A program made the translations under genes and the position numbers. The notes beneath the pieces are model-generated. The model was not told the origin of the DNA and did not search any database. It worked only from the letters and a program-made list of their open reading frames with translations. From positions 1 through 53,465 of the forward strand of contig JASHOL010000328.1 in NCBI GenBank assembly GCA_030041135.1: a DNA stretch of 53,465 nt, in the 5' to 3' direction. Shown here piece after piece: positions 1-7,122 of this stretch. Positions within the stretch are counted from its first letter, which is position 1; every line of letters starts with the position of its first letter. This stretch comes from Streptosporangiaceae bacterium (GTDB taxonomy: Bacteria > Actinomycetota > Actinomycetes > Streptosporangiales > Streptosporangiaceae).

Positions 1-1106
1 CCGACGGCCGGCACTCCGACCGCGGCCCCGATGCTCCCGGCGCCTGCGGCCTGCGCTGGGCTCGTCCAAGTACGCCCTGCCGCCGCAAGGTCGGCCGGCT
101 GGCCGTATCGGACCGGTGTCAGCAGATCCGCGAAGTTGTCATGGCCGCTCACCGGCACCGGACTCGTGCCCGGCCAGGCCATGGCGGCCGCCGCCCCCGC
201 GGCCGGCAGCGGAGCCGGAACAGGCCGCGCGACGTCGCGCGCGGTCCTGGTGACCGGCGTGGGCGGGGCCAGCGGGACCACCGCGGCGGCGCCTGGGACC
301 AGCGTGGCCGGATCCAGGCAGGCACACGCTGCGGCGAGCTCGGTCGCCGAGGGCCGTTTGGCCGGGTCCCTGGCGAGTGCTGACAGCACTAGCGGGACGA
401 GCGGAGCCGGCATCTTGTCGAGATCGGGCTGGCCGTGCACGATTCGGTAGAAGATCGCCTCGAACGTGCCGCTGCCGAACGGCGGCCGGCCCGTGGCGGC
501 GAATGCCATGGTGGCGCCCCAGGAGTGGATGTCCGCCGCGGGGCCGCTCGGTCGGCCCTCGATAACCTCAGGAGCCAGGTAACCAGGCGTCCCCATGAAC
601 ATGCCGGTCATGGTCAGCCGGGTCGAGTCCGCCGCTTGCGCGATGCCGAAGTCGATCACGACCGGCTCGCCGTCAAGCAGCATGACGTTGCCTGGCTTCA
701 TGTCCCTGTGCACGACGCCGGCCGCGTGCACGGCATCCATGGCTGCCGCCAGGCCCTTGGCCAGGCGGGCGAGATCCTGGCCGGTCATCGGCCCGTCCGC
801 GGCCACGACATCCTCCAGGGTCCGGCCGGAAACGAAGCGCGTAACGATATAAGGCGGGTTGCCGGTTACATCGGCGTCCACGACCTCGGCGACGTGCGGG
901 CTGCTCACCCGGCGCATCGTCTCCACCTCATGGGCCAGGCGCCGCCGGGCGGTCTCCTCGGCCGCGACGCCTTGCCTGAGCACCTTGATCGCCACCAGCC
1001 GCTCGGCCGGATCGGTGGCAAGGTAGACCACGCCCATCCCGCCCTCGCCGAGTTGCTCGCGCAGTCGGTATGGGCCCAGTCGCTCTACCCCCGCGTGGGC
1101 GCTCAT
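1..1106 (-). CDS. Serine/threonine protein kinase (PknB-type), C-terminus cut by window edge
   Basis: Hanks-type Ser/Thr kinase; about 368 residues lie in the window and the reading frame stays open to base 1. Reading from the ATG at 1106, the Gly-rich loop GEGGMGVV lies near residues 20-27, the ATP lysine in AIKVL at 41, the catalytic HRD with KPGN at 133-140, the DFG at 152-154, and the APE motif follows. A Pro/Ala-rich linker starts around residue 265, as in PknB-like kinases that carry a membrane segment or sensor domain further on (not visible here). A TAGGCT -10 box (1115-1120) ends eight bases before this ATG, which favours a leaderless start here over the ATG at 1112. The minus-strand gene upstream ends 57 bases away. 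Family role: phosphorylation of cell-wall, division or metabolic targets; the actual substrate is not deducible. Confidence 0.93.
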   Translation of the reverse strand, partial: MSAHAGVERLGPYRLREQLGEGGMGVVYLATDPAERLVAIKVLRQGVAAEETARRRLAHEVETMRRVSSPHVAEVVDADVTGNPPYIVTRFVSGRTLEDVVAADGPMTGQDLARLAKGLAAAMDAVHAAGVVHRDMKPGNVMLLDGEPVVIDFGIAQAADSTRLTMTGMFMGTPGYLAPEVIEGRPSGPAADIHSWGATMAFAATGRPPFGSGTFEAIFYRIVHGQPDLDKMPAPLVPLVLSALARDPAKRPSATELAAACACLDPATLVPGAAAVVPLAPPTPVTRTARDVARPVPAPLPAAGAAAAMAWPGTSPVPVSGHDNFADLLTPVRYGQPADLAAAGRTWTSPAQAAGAGSIGAAVGVPAV

Positions 1107-1162
1107 GCTCATAAAGCCTACGGCGCCTCGCCAAAGGGGGCAGCCGGACGGCAGCGCAGGCG

Positions 1163-1573
1163 CTAGCCCCCGGCGACCAGTTTGCGCAGCGCCTGGGCCG
1201 TGGTCGCGTTCTGCTCGGCGTGGTCTACGAGCGCCTTCGCCAGTTCCGCGGCCCACTTGTCGATCGGGACCTGCTGGCGCGACAGGACAATGCCGCGCAC
1301 CTCCTTGCAGATCTCGGCGACCGGAGCGCCCCGCTGCACCGTCAGCGTCATCACCTGATCACCTAGCCGCACAGTGATCTTGCTCACGCCGCTTGAGCCC
1401 TTCTTCCGATCGAAAACCGACCTCTTCTCCCGGTCGATGGAGACGCACCCAGGCGGCAACGAGTCACCCAGCGAGTCGGTGAGAACTCTCGCATAAATTG
1501 CTATATCGCTACTATCCGCTCGCAGCGCGGCGGCCACCATGTCAAGGGAGGGGCTTTCGGCTGGCTCCGTCAT
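1163..1573 (-). CDS. Conserved hypothetical protein of actinobacteria (about 136 aa)
   Basis: Small soluble protein with no membrane segment or signal peptide. It has an alpha/beta middle (about residues 30-95) with a basic stretch and a strand pattern around RLGDQVMTLTVQ, then a C-terminal helical part ending QALRKLVAGG. The layout resembles short uncharacterised actinobacterial proteins with the pattern 'EVRGIVL...PIDKWAAELAKAL'; this is recognition from memory, and no function is known to me. An ATG at 1573 preceded by AAGGA is chosen over an upstream TTG at 1630 that lacks a ribosome site. It sits between enoyl-CoA hydratase and the kinase on the same strand, with short gaps, so the three could be co-transcribed. 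Confidence 0.72.
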   Translation of the reverse strand: MTEPAESPSLDMVAAALRADSSDIAIYARVLTDSLGDSLPPGCVSIDREKRSVFDRKKGSSGVSKITVRLGDQVMTLTVQRGAPVAEICKEVRGIVLSRQQVPIDKWAAELAKALVDHAEQNATTAQALRKLVAGG

Positions 1574-1692
1574 CTCTGCCGCATCCTTATCTGCCTGGCG
1601 CGCACCTGCCAACGCGGGTGCGTTGTTCAATGATCACGCGTCCGCCCCCGCTCGCGGTAACCGGTCCCTTGCGCTCCTGGAAGGGAACGAGG

Positions 1693-2475
1693 TCAGCTCC
1701 CAGCGAAGGTGGCCTTCCCCGGACCATTTTCCAGGAAGCTGTTCAAACCGGCCCTGGCATCGTCGGTCGCGAACAGGCCAGCGAAGTTGAGCCGCTCGAT
1801 CTCGAGCCCGGTGTCCAGGTCGGCCTCCAGGCCGCGGTCGATCGCCTCCTTGGCGGCTCGCAGCGCGATCGCCGGGCCGCCCGAGAAGCTGGCCGCCATC
1901 TCGCACGCGGTCGGGTAGACCTCGTCGTCTGCCACGACTTTGTCGGCCAGCCCGATCGCGAGCGCTTCGGCGGAGTCCACGAAGCGGCCCGAGTAGATCA
2001 GGTCCTTCGCCCGGGCCGGACCGATCAGCCGCGGCAGCCGCTGGGTACCGCCGGCGCCGGGGATGATGCCGAGCAAGATCTCGGGCTGGCCTAGCCTGGC
2101 TGTCTGGCCGACGACGCGGAAATCGGCACACAGGGCTAGTTCGAGGCCGCCGCCCAGCGCATATCCGGTGATCGCGGCGATCACCGGCTTCCCGATTCTC
2201 GCCACTGCGCTGAAGGTGTCCTGCAGCCGACGCGAACCGGTCATCGCCATCTGGGCGTACCCGAGGCTCGCCATCTCCTTGACGTCCGCGCCGGCCGCGA
2301 AAACCTTCTGGCCGCCGTACAAGACTACGGCGCGCACCTTCGGGTCGGCCGACACCTGTCGGGCGGCCGCGCCGAGTTCGTCCTGGACGACAGCGCTGAG
2401 CGCGTTCATCGGCGGCCTGTCCAGCCGGATCGTCGCCACGGCACCGTCGATCTCCACGCCCACCAGGTCACCCAC
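1693..2475 (-). CDS. Enoyl-CoA hydratase/isomerase family protein
   Basis: Crotonase-fold enzyme that probably hydrates trans-2-enoyl-CoA in fatty-acid or amino-acid breakdown. Numbering from the ATG at 2490, the oxyanion-hole segments are AAGADVKE (about 65-72) and ALGGGLELALC (about 111-121). Both catalytic glutamates of true hydratases are present: Glu117 in GGGLEL and Glu137 in GQPEILLG, followed by IPGAGGTQRL. Length is normal for the family. The GTG at 2475 is preferred over the ATG at 2490 because GGGAGG sits seven bases before it; a TAGGAT -10-like box lies just upstream of the ATG. Next on the strand is the small conserved gene, 62-120 bases away depending on starts. Family members vary in acyl chain, so the exact substrate is unknown. 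Confidence 0.93.
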   Translation of the reverse strand: MGDLVGVEIDGAVATIRLDRPPMNALSAVVQDELGAAARQVSADPKVRAVVLYGGQKVFAAGADVKEMASLGYAQMAMTGSRRLQDTFSAVARIGKPVIAAITGYALGGGLELALCADFRVVGQTARLGQPEILLGIIPGAGGTQRLPRLIGPARAKDLIYSGRFVDSAEALAIGLADKVVADDEVYPTACEMAASFSGGPAIALRAAKEAIDRGLEADLDTGLEIERLNFAGLFATDDARAGLNSFLENGPGKATFAGS

Positions 2476-2637
2476 TGCAGCACCTCCCATGCCGAGCCCC
2501 GATCCTACGCAGGCCGGCTGAAGGCGGGGCGCAGACTCACGAGACCAGCGGGCGTGCGCTCGGCAGGGCGTCCCGGCGGCGCGACTGGAAGCCCGGGCGC
2601 GGACGGCGGCACTCCGCCGGCGCGCCGACCGTCGGTG

Positions 2638-3072
2638 CTAGCTGGCGCGGCGAGCGATGCCCGCCGAGTAGGTTTGCAGGCCGCCGCGGCCGATGTGACA
2701 GGAATGCTGGCAGGTCAAGGACGTGCAATGGCTGGTTGTGCACGGATTCGCCCCCGCCGGGCCCGTGCACATCGCCAGCAGGCAAGCGGCAGACAGCGTG
2801 TAGTCGATCTCTACCACCCGGCCCGGTGCTGGCCGATCAGCCAGGACAAGGTCCGCCGCCTGCACCAGGGCTCTGGCCGCGGGCAGCAATCGCGCGGTCA
2901 GACTCGCCTTTGGAACCCGGCTGAGCGACCGGCCAGCACTCACCGCATCTGAACGCAGGAACGCCGCGAATGCCTCAAGGCACGCCTGGTCCTCCGTTGT
3001 GCGCGAGTGCTGGCCACGGCGCCTGCTGCCGCGGGCCTGCCGGGTTCCCTCCAGCGAGAGCATCACTCCCAT
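2638..3072 (-). CDS. Small cysteine-rich protein of unknown function
   Basis: I do not recognise this 144-residue protein. Its N-terminal third is basic and probably disordered (GTRQARGSRRRGQHSR), the middle is helical and alanine-rich, and the C-terminal third holds six cysteines and several histidines: two in ACLLAMC, then PC, HC, TC and QHSCHIG, ending in GGLQTYS. The cluster could bind zinc or an Fe-S centre, but it matches no pattern I can name. The ATG at 3072 has GGAGG about nine bases upstream, so expression looks real. It is divergent from an HTH regulator, and its TTGACC-18-TAGGCT promoter has a spacer made of TGCGAAG repeats, which suggests control by the neighbouring regulator. 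No membrane span or signal peptide is seen. Confidence 0.62.
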   Translation of the reverse strand: MGVMLSLEGTRQARGSRRRGQHSRTTEDQACLEAFAAFLRSDAVSAGRSLSRVPKASLTARLLPAARALVQAADLVLADRPAPGRVVEIDYTLSAACLLAMCTGPAGANPCTTSHCTSLTCQHSCHIGRGGLQTYSAGIARRAS

Positions 3073-3123
3073 TTGCTGCCCCCTCCTCGCTGCCAGCAAA
3101 TGGCTGCGATAACTCGGGCTGTT

Positions 3124-3153
3124 AGCCTACTGCGAAGGATTGCGAAGGGTCAA
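3124..3153 (-). promoter_or_regulatory. Promoter of the Cys-rich gene, spacer filled with operator repeats
   Basis: On the minus strand TTGACC (3148-3153) and TAGGCT (3124-3129) are 18 bases apart, a good housekeeping-sigma actinobacterial promoter. The spacer contains two complete copies of the CTTCGCA repeat (TGCGAAG on the plus strand), ten bases apart, so a protein bound there would directly compete with RNA polymerase. The predicted transcript starts near 3117, giving a leader of about 45 bases with a clear ribosome site. Read from sequence only. Confidence 0.6.
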
Positions 3154-3271
3154 CAAGTTCGCGCGAAGTCTTGCCAGCTAGTTGGCGTCCTCCAGAGCCG
3201 CAACAAACCGGCGACTATCTGCAACTTTCTGACCCAGTCAGGGCTGGACATGGTGCGAAGTTCATGCGAAG
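3131..3271 (+). repeat. Five TGCGAAG-type direct repeats in the divergent control region
   Basis: Copies lie at 3131-3137, 3141-3147, 3162-3168 (CGCGAAG, one mismatch), 3254-3260 and 3265-3271, all in the same orientation. Spacings within groups are 10, about 20 and 11 bases, so the sites fall on one face of the helix. The first two fill the spacer of the Cys-rich gene's promoter; the last overlaps the GAAGG ribosome site of the HTH gene, whose ATG is at 3280. This is the expected arrangement for repeated operators of an autoregulator that also controls its divergent neighbour. Confidence 0.6.
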
Positions 3272-3279
3272 GTTGCTGC

Positions 3280-3720
3280 ATGAATGAGCGCCCAGAGCCA
3301 CCCCCATGGGGCGCGCTCATTACGGCCGCCCTGGCCAGCGAAGCTATCTCAGCGCGCGAGGCCGCGCGCCGGGCCGGCCTGAGCGAAGGCAGGTGGCGGC
3401 AGATCACTGCCGGCTATCAGGTCGTAAGCCCGGGTGTCTACGCGCAGGTGCGCGGCCCAGCAGGCACGCTCGCCAGGATGGCCGCCGTCGTCGGCGTCAC
3501 GCCGGATGAGCTACGGTCGGCTGGGCGCGACGATGCCGCGACCGTCCTCGCGGCCAGGCTGAACCGCAAGCCCGCAGACGATGAGATGCTCGAGCGGATC
3601 AAGGCGATGGACGCCGATCAGACGCGGGAACTGCTGGCGACGATCGCGGTCCGACTCGGCATCAGCCTGCCCGCTACCGCCCGTGAGGACGAGGAGAACG
3701 AGCGCAGGTACGGAACTTAG
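3280..3720 (+). CDS. XRE-like helix-turn-helix transcriptional regulator
   Basis: A 146-residue DNA-binding protein. The HTH lies near residues 20-45 (ISAREAARRAGLSEGRWRQI), followed by a region resembling the Cro/CI-type extension (LARMAAVVGVTPDELRSAGR) seen in many actinobacterial XRE proteins. The C-terminal half is charged and helical (MLERIKAMDADQTRELLATI) and could mediate dimerisation. An in-frame upstream extension exists, but the ATG at 3280 follows GAAGG with good spacing and matches the start of the HTH fold. It is divergent from the Cys-rich gene, and the TGCGAAG repeats between them are the likely binding sites. It may repress both genes; a phage-type switch or antitoxin-like role is possible but not shown. 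Confidence 0.83.
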   Translation: MNERPEPPPWGALITAALASEAISAREAARRAGLSEGRWRQITAGYQVVSPGVYAQVRGPAGTLARMAAVVGVTPDELRSAGRDDAATVLAARLNRKPADDEMLERIKAMDADQTRELLATIAVRLGISLPATAREDEENERRYGT

Positions 3721-3871
3721 CCCGTGGACCACCGCGACCCGCTGACCTGAACCCGCCACGGGAGCCGCCCTGCGGGTGGCGGAGACCGGTTCTGGCCTGG
3801 CCTGCCGCTCGGCCGCGCCAGGGACTGGTGCCTTCCCGGCCCGCCCGGGCGTGTAACCGGAGCCACGGTAT

Positions 3872-5422
3872 TCATGTGGGGCTCCGTCCGGGGAAGATGA
3901 GCCGACCGACGACGGCCAGGTTGAACAGTCCCAGGATGGCGACGACCCCGAACCGCATCGAGCCGGTCTGCGCGAACCGCCAGCCCGCGAGCGAAACCCA
4001 CAGCAGGGCAAGCCCGCCGTTCCAGATCGTCACCCCCCACCAGAACCGGCGCGCGGCGTCGGATGGCCCGCGGCTCGGCCTCCACGACATCACCCGGTGC
4101 CGGGCGAAGTCCCAGATCCCCAGTGCCTGGGCCCAGCCGGCGGCTAGGGACAGAGGCCAGATGCGCGGGCTATAGGGCGAGTTATGCCATAGCGGATAGA
4201 CCACGACGCTAATGAGCGCAACCGGGACTAGGAACAGCGCGTTTCTCAGCGTGATCTCGCCGGGCAGGCTTGCGAGCAGGATGACGGGGATCAGCGGCAG
4301 CATAAGGGTGCGCAGTGCCGTCATCAGGCTCCACAACCAGCCCGCGAGATACGGTAGCCGCCCCAGGCGCGCCATCGGCACCCGCCACATCTGATTGGTC
4401 CAGATCAGCGACGTGGCGCCACAGCACCGCCGGTATTGCTCCTGCATGAAGGCGTCGAGCGAGGCCGGGCATATCCCGGCCGCGAGCGGCACCGGCAGGT
4501 AGGCCAGCCGGTAGCCGTTGTATCGCGCGTCCAGACCGGAGTGAGCGTCCTCAGCGCGCGGGATCAAGGTAAAGCCGCCGGTGGGTGCCAGCGCAGCGCG
4601 CCGGTACACCGCGTTCGAGCCAACGCACAGCGCCGAGCCGAACCTGTCCGTGGACACCTGAACCACGCGGTGGAAGACCTCGAGTATGGGCCCGGCGGCG
4701 CGCTCGACCCAGGTCTGGCCAGCACTAGCGCGGAAGAACTTCGGGGTCTGTACGATGCCGACGGTCGGGTCGTCCAGGTAGGGCAGCGTCTCGGCCAGGA
4801 AGTCGGCGCGCGGCCTGAAGTCCGCATCAAACACCGCCAGTAGCGGCGCGCACGTACGGCCGAAGGCGTAATTGAGGTTCCCCGCCTTCCCGTTCTGTCG
4901 CGCGTCCGGCCGCCTCAGATAGGCGAAGCCGAGAGACTCGCTCATCTCAGCGGCTTCGTCGGACGGCCCGTCATCCAGCACGTACGCGCGAGCGACACCG
5001 GGGTAGGCGTGCACGACCTCGAAGACGCCAGTCCACGTGTTGCTGAGCACTCTCGTCGGCTCCCCGCAGATGGGCAGGTAGATGTCGACGTCGGGGAAGG
5101 TGACCGGCCGCCACGCCTTCACTCGCAGGACGTGCCTGGACAGATCGAAACCGCGGCCACCAAAGTTAACCGGCAGGCTCAGTGCCTGATATCCCGCGTA
5201 GACGGCCGTGAACAGGCAGAAGATCGCGAGGATGGGGTGGCTGATCTCCATCCACAGCTGCGAGACGACGATGCACGCCGCACTGACCGCCAGCGCCGCC
5301 GCCAGGAATGGCAGCGAGCGCCAGCCATAGGATGCCTTCTCCTGATCATCGGGTGGCGCGGGCAGTACCAGGCCAATCCGCCGATGATGCTTGCCGCGAG
5401 CGGTTTGAGCGGGCGCTGTCAT
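3872..5422 (-). CDS. Cellulose-synthase-like family 2 glycosyltransferase, membrane-bound
   Basis: A 516-residue processive-type GT2 enzyme. Two membrane segments lie near residues 37-80, the catalytic domain spans about 110-340, and four or more C-terminal segments span about 355-510. Catalytic signatures: the first Asp pair in YVLDDGPS (150-151), the FDADF metal site (199-201), and the acceptor-site RAEDAHSG (291-292). The usual QxxRW motif is replaced by QYRRCCG (329-335), with Cys where Trp normally contacts the glucan. In the family, activated sugar is polymerised at the membrane and the chain secreted; the product here is unknown. No PilZ domain is present. The ATG overlaps the stop of the upstream 96-residue ORF by four bases, so it was or is translationally coupled to it. 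Confidence 0.9.
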   Translation of the reverse strand: MTAPAQTARGKHHRRIGLVLPAPPDDQEKASYGWRSLPFLAAALAVSAACIVVSQLWMEISHPILAIFCLFTAVYAGYQALSLPVNFGGRGFDLSRHVLRVKAWRPVTFPDVDIYLPICGEPTRVLSNTWTGVFEVVHAYPGVARAYVLDDGPSDEAAEMSESLGFAYLRRPDARQNGKAGNLNYAFGRTCAPLLAVFDADFRPRADFLAETLPYLDDPTVGIVQTPKFFRASAGQTWVERAAGPILEVFHRVVQVSTDRFGSALCVGSNAVYRRAALAPTGGFTLIPRAEDAHSGLDARYNGYRLAYLPVPLAAGICPASLDAFMQEQYRRCCGATSLIWTNQMWRVPMARLGRLPYLAGWLWSLMTALRTLMLPLIPVILLASLPGEITLRNALFLVPVALISVVVYPLWHNSPYSPRIWPLSLAAGWAQALGIWDFARHRVMSWRPSRGPSDAARRFWWGVTIWNGGLALLWVSLAGWRFAQTGSMRFGVVAILGLFNLAVVGRLIFPGRSPT

Positions 5423-5709
5423 TGGCCGCCCATTCTTACCCAGATCAGGTAGTCGCGCGCGCCGCCAGGCCTGGCTTGCCTGATGGAGTTAATGAGCCGG
5501 TAACGCACGGAAGGGTAACTAGACTTGTCAGCCAACCCGTGCCGAATGCCGGAGAAATATCCGTGCCTATTCGCGTCGGAATAACCGGCTAGTCCGGTGA
5601 GGGGATGAGAATTGCTGATATAGAAAGTCCTGTCGACCGGCACGCTGGCGGCCTGACGGCCCATGAGCTCCAAGCCTCGCAACGTGCCCCGTACTAGGAC
5701 GCTGATCAT
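5419..5709 (-). CDS. 96-residue ORF, probable C-terminal remnant of a membrane glycosyltransferase
   Basis: This short ORF ends inside the start codon of the GT2 gene (ATGA) and begins inside the stop of the upstream broken frame (also ATGA). It holds a Tyr-rich globular stretch (FYISNSHPLTGLAGYSDANR, then GYFSGIRH) and ends with DYLIWVR. This resembles the C-terminal soluble tail of GT39/ArnT-like sugar transferases, in which 'DPLTG..GY....GYF' and a terminal 'Y-hydrophobic-W' occur, but I recall that pattern only loosely. Without its membrane domain it would lack catalytic activity. It could instead be a small independent protein kept for coupling to the GT2 gene. The function is not assignable. 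Confidence 0.45.
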   Translation of the reverse strand: MISVLVRGTLRGLELMGRQAASVPVDRTFYISNSHPLTGLAGYSDANRHGYFSGIRHGLADKSSYPSVRYRLINSIRQARPGGARDYLIWVRMGGQ

Positions 5710-6261
5710 GACCGGGTCAGCGCGGCGGAAGCGTATCTGGTCGCACTGGCCAGAGCCAGCATGGCTCGCGTGGCGGCGAGGGCGTCCGCCCGGTCTGCGG
5801 CCCGGCCGGCCGACAGGACCTGAGCCAGGTCGCGAGCGCCACCATGGCCACGGCCATCACGTCGTACGTCACGGGCGGGCCCAGATACTGAGTGCTGCTC
5901 ACGCCGGCAAACAACGCGACGGCGAGCAGGGCTGCGCGCCGATCGCCCAGCCGCCTGGTGATCCCCTGTAACGCCGCGGTGGCGCCCGGCATCGTCGGCA
6001 GCGATGGCAGCCGAGCGGCCCCAAGCCCGCCCGTACTCGCCGCCATCACGCCGAGCGGCGCATAGACCGCCCGCGAGCTGGAGAAGTCGGTCGCAAAGTC
6101 GGGCGCCAGCCCGGCATGGATGTGGTGCGCGCGTTCCATCCGGCCGGCCCGCAAATAGAGCGTCTCGTCGGCGGACGGGAAGACGTCGACCGGCTCCGGC
6201 TCGGACAGCAAGGTCAGCGGCGGCCGGGCCTGCCGACCGGCAGTCACGGCTCGCGCTCGCA
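5706..6261 (-). pseudogene. Decayed GT39/PMT-family membrane glycosyltransferase (N-terminal part, frameshifted)
   Basis: Between about 6232 and 5812 one minus frame encodes a segment typical of the N-terminal half of dolichyl-phosphate-mannose-type glycosyltransferases: an acidic loop (FPSADETLYLRAGRMERAHH), then FATDFSSSRAVYAPLG, an arginine-flanked membrane helix (RRAALLAVALFAG), a short loop, TYDVMAVAMVALATWL. Near 5812-5830 the similarity moves to the neighbouring frame (ADALAATRAMLALASATRYA) and soon hits the stop at 5706. About 200 residues of the usual membrane domain are missing before the 96-residue tail ORF. The reading is one indel plus an internal deletion. No credible start codon or ribosome site precedes the conserved part; the longer ORF reaching 6652 is low-complexity and antisense to hairpins. 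Confidence 0.6.
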
Positions 6262-6272
6262 CGGTGCTGACC

Positions 6273-6290
6273 TGGGGGGCCGACCCCCCA
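6273..6290. repeat. G6/C6 perfect hairpin
   Basis: TGGGGGG-CCGA-CCCCCCA is a 7-bp inverted repeat with a 4-base loop, followed within three bases by another CCCCCC run. On the minus strand the region carries three G6-C6 type tracts. It lies between bldC and the glycosyltransferase remnant and may act as a transcription barrier; no gene uses it. Confidence 0.5.
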
Positions 6291-6421
6291 AGACCCCCCG
6301 CTGCGGTTGCTGATCCGGCGACCGGAGCGCAACCAGGGCCGACGGTCACCTCAGGCGCGGCAGCGCGCTGTCGGCCGTCATGCCGTGCAGGCCAACCCCG
6401 CTCACCTACCCCGGCGATGCA

Positions 6422-6446
6422 TGACCCTGCCACATGGGCAGGGTCA
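6422..6446 (-). terminator. Distal hairpin downstream of bldC
   Basis: TGACCCTGCC and GGCAGGGTCA form a perfect 10-bp stem around a 5-base loop, about 75 bases past the bldC stop on the minus strand. There is no U-tract, which is usual for actinobacterial hairpin terminators. It probably backs up the proximal hairpin. Confidence 0.5.
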
Positions 6447-6483
6447 ACATGCAGTGCGGGCGGGGCTAGCCGAGCGAGCTGTA

Positions 6484-6511
6484 CCTGCCCCAGGGCCACC
6501 TCTGGGGCAGG
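6484..6511 (-). terminator. Proximal hairpin downstream of bldC
   Basis: CCTGCCCCAG and CTGGGGCAGG form a perfect 10-bp stem with an 8-base loop, starting 11 bases after the bldC stop codon. Position and stability point to transcription termination of bldC. Confidence 0.65.
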
Positions 6512-6522
6512 CGCTGGCTTAG

Positions 6523-6741
6523 TCACTCGCCGGCTGCGCGCGGCAGCGAAACGCCCTGCCAGCCGTTCAGGAAGCCGCGAACTTCGCTTTCGCTGTACCG
6601 GCGATGCCCGCCGGGCGTACGAATCGATGACAGCTTCCCGCCGCGAGCCCACCGAGTGACGGTCTTGGGGTCGACCCGAAGCATGGCGGCGACCTCGGCC
6701 GGGGTGAGCAGGCGGTTGTCCGGCTTAATCTGAGTTCTCAC
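6523..6741 (-). CDS. bldC: BldC-family MerR-like developmental regulator
   Basis: A 72-residue protein consisting of one winged helix-turn-helix of the MerR/BldC type: LLTPAEVAAMLRVDPKTVTR is the HTH (about 11-30), followed by the wing with SIRTPGGHRRY (about 39-49), a pattern nearly invariant in BldC. In Streptomyces BldC binds head-to-tail on DNA direct repeats and holds back sporulation; it lacks the effector and coiled-coil domains of ordinary MerR proteins. The start is the GTG at 6741, preceded by GAGAGGA. It is monocistronic, with hairpins downstream and a 380-base upstream region containing repeated TTACCG-type sites. The name is secure at family level; the regulon here is unknown. 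Confidence 0.93.
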   Translation of the reverse strand: MRTQIKPDNRLLTPAEVAAMLRVDPKTVTRWARGGKLSSIRTPGGHRRYSESEVRGFLNGWQGVSLPRAAGE

Positions 6742-7096
6742 GAGGAGGGTCCTCTCACACTCGAAGGTAATGGCCGTGTAACAGAACGTGACGATCAGGG
6801 ACCGTTACTGACCGACAGCGTTCTATCACAGGATGTCACATCGACCCTGGCTTTGCTGGAGTTCCAGTCCTCACGCGGAGAATTTCTATTGGCTGCCCGT
6901 TCGGCGGGTCCAGGCCAAGGCGCTAATCCCAGGTCAGCGCTTTACCGGACGGTTCAGGCAGCAATCGTTTTATGTCGCACTTACCGCTCGGTAATGGTAA
7001 CTGACGACTCAAGCAGCGAAGCTCGCGCCTGAGCGGCCGACATGCTAAGCCCTTTTGGCGAGCCAGGAAAGGCAAACGACGAAGTCAGGAACGGCT
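6742..7096. promoter_or_regulatory. Long upstream region of bldC with TTACCG inverted repeats
   Basis: There is no gene in this 355-base stretch. It contains a perfect inverted repeat TTACCG-CT-CGGTAA (6981-6994), a near copy TTACCG-GA-CGGTTC (6942-6955) 39 bases away, and GGTAATGG twice (6766-6773, 6990-6997). Their similarity suggests sites for one regulator controlling bldC. No convincing -35/-10 pair was found by eye. Confidence 0.4.
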
Positions 7097-7118
7097 AGGC
7101 CAGCGCAGCGGCTGGCCT
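7097..7118 (-). terminator. Hairpin downstream of glgP
   Basis: AGGCCAGC and GCTGGCCT form a perfect 8-bp stem with a 6-base loop, beginning five bases after the glgP stop codon. It probably ends the glgP transcript. Confidence 0.6.
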
Positions 7119-7122
7119 CTGA

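Noticed and set aside
435..1166. 243-residue plus-strand ORF
   Set aside because: It is antisense to the kinase, His/Gly/Arg-rich and without recognisable motifs; a typical shadow in GC-rich DNA.
2554..2952. 132-residue plus-strand ORF opposite the Cys-rich gene
   Set aside because: No ribosome site, Arg/Pro-rich shadow composition; the minus-strand gene has a good promoter and ribosome site instead.
6262..6652. N-terminal extension of the GT39-like frame up to 6652
   Set aside because: The sequence has no family similarity, runs through hairpins and bldC, and lacks a ribosome site.
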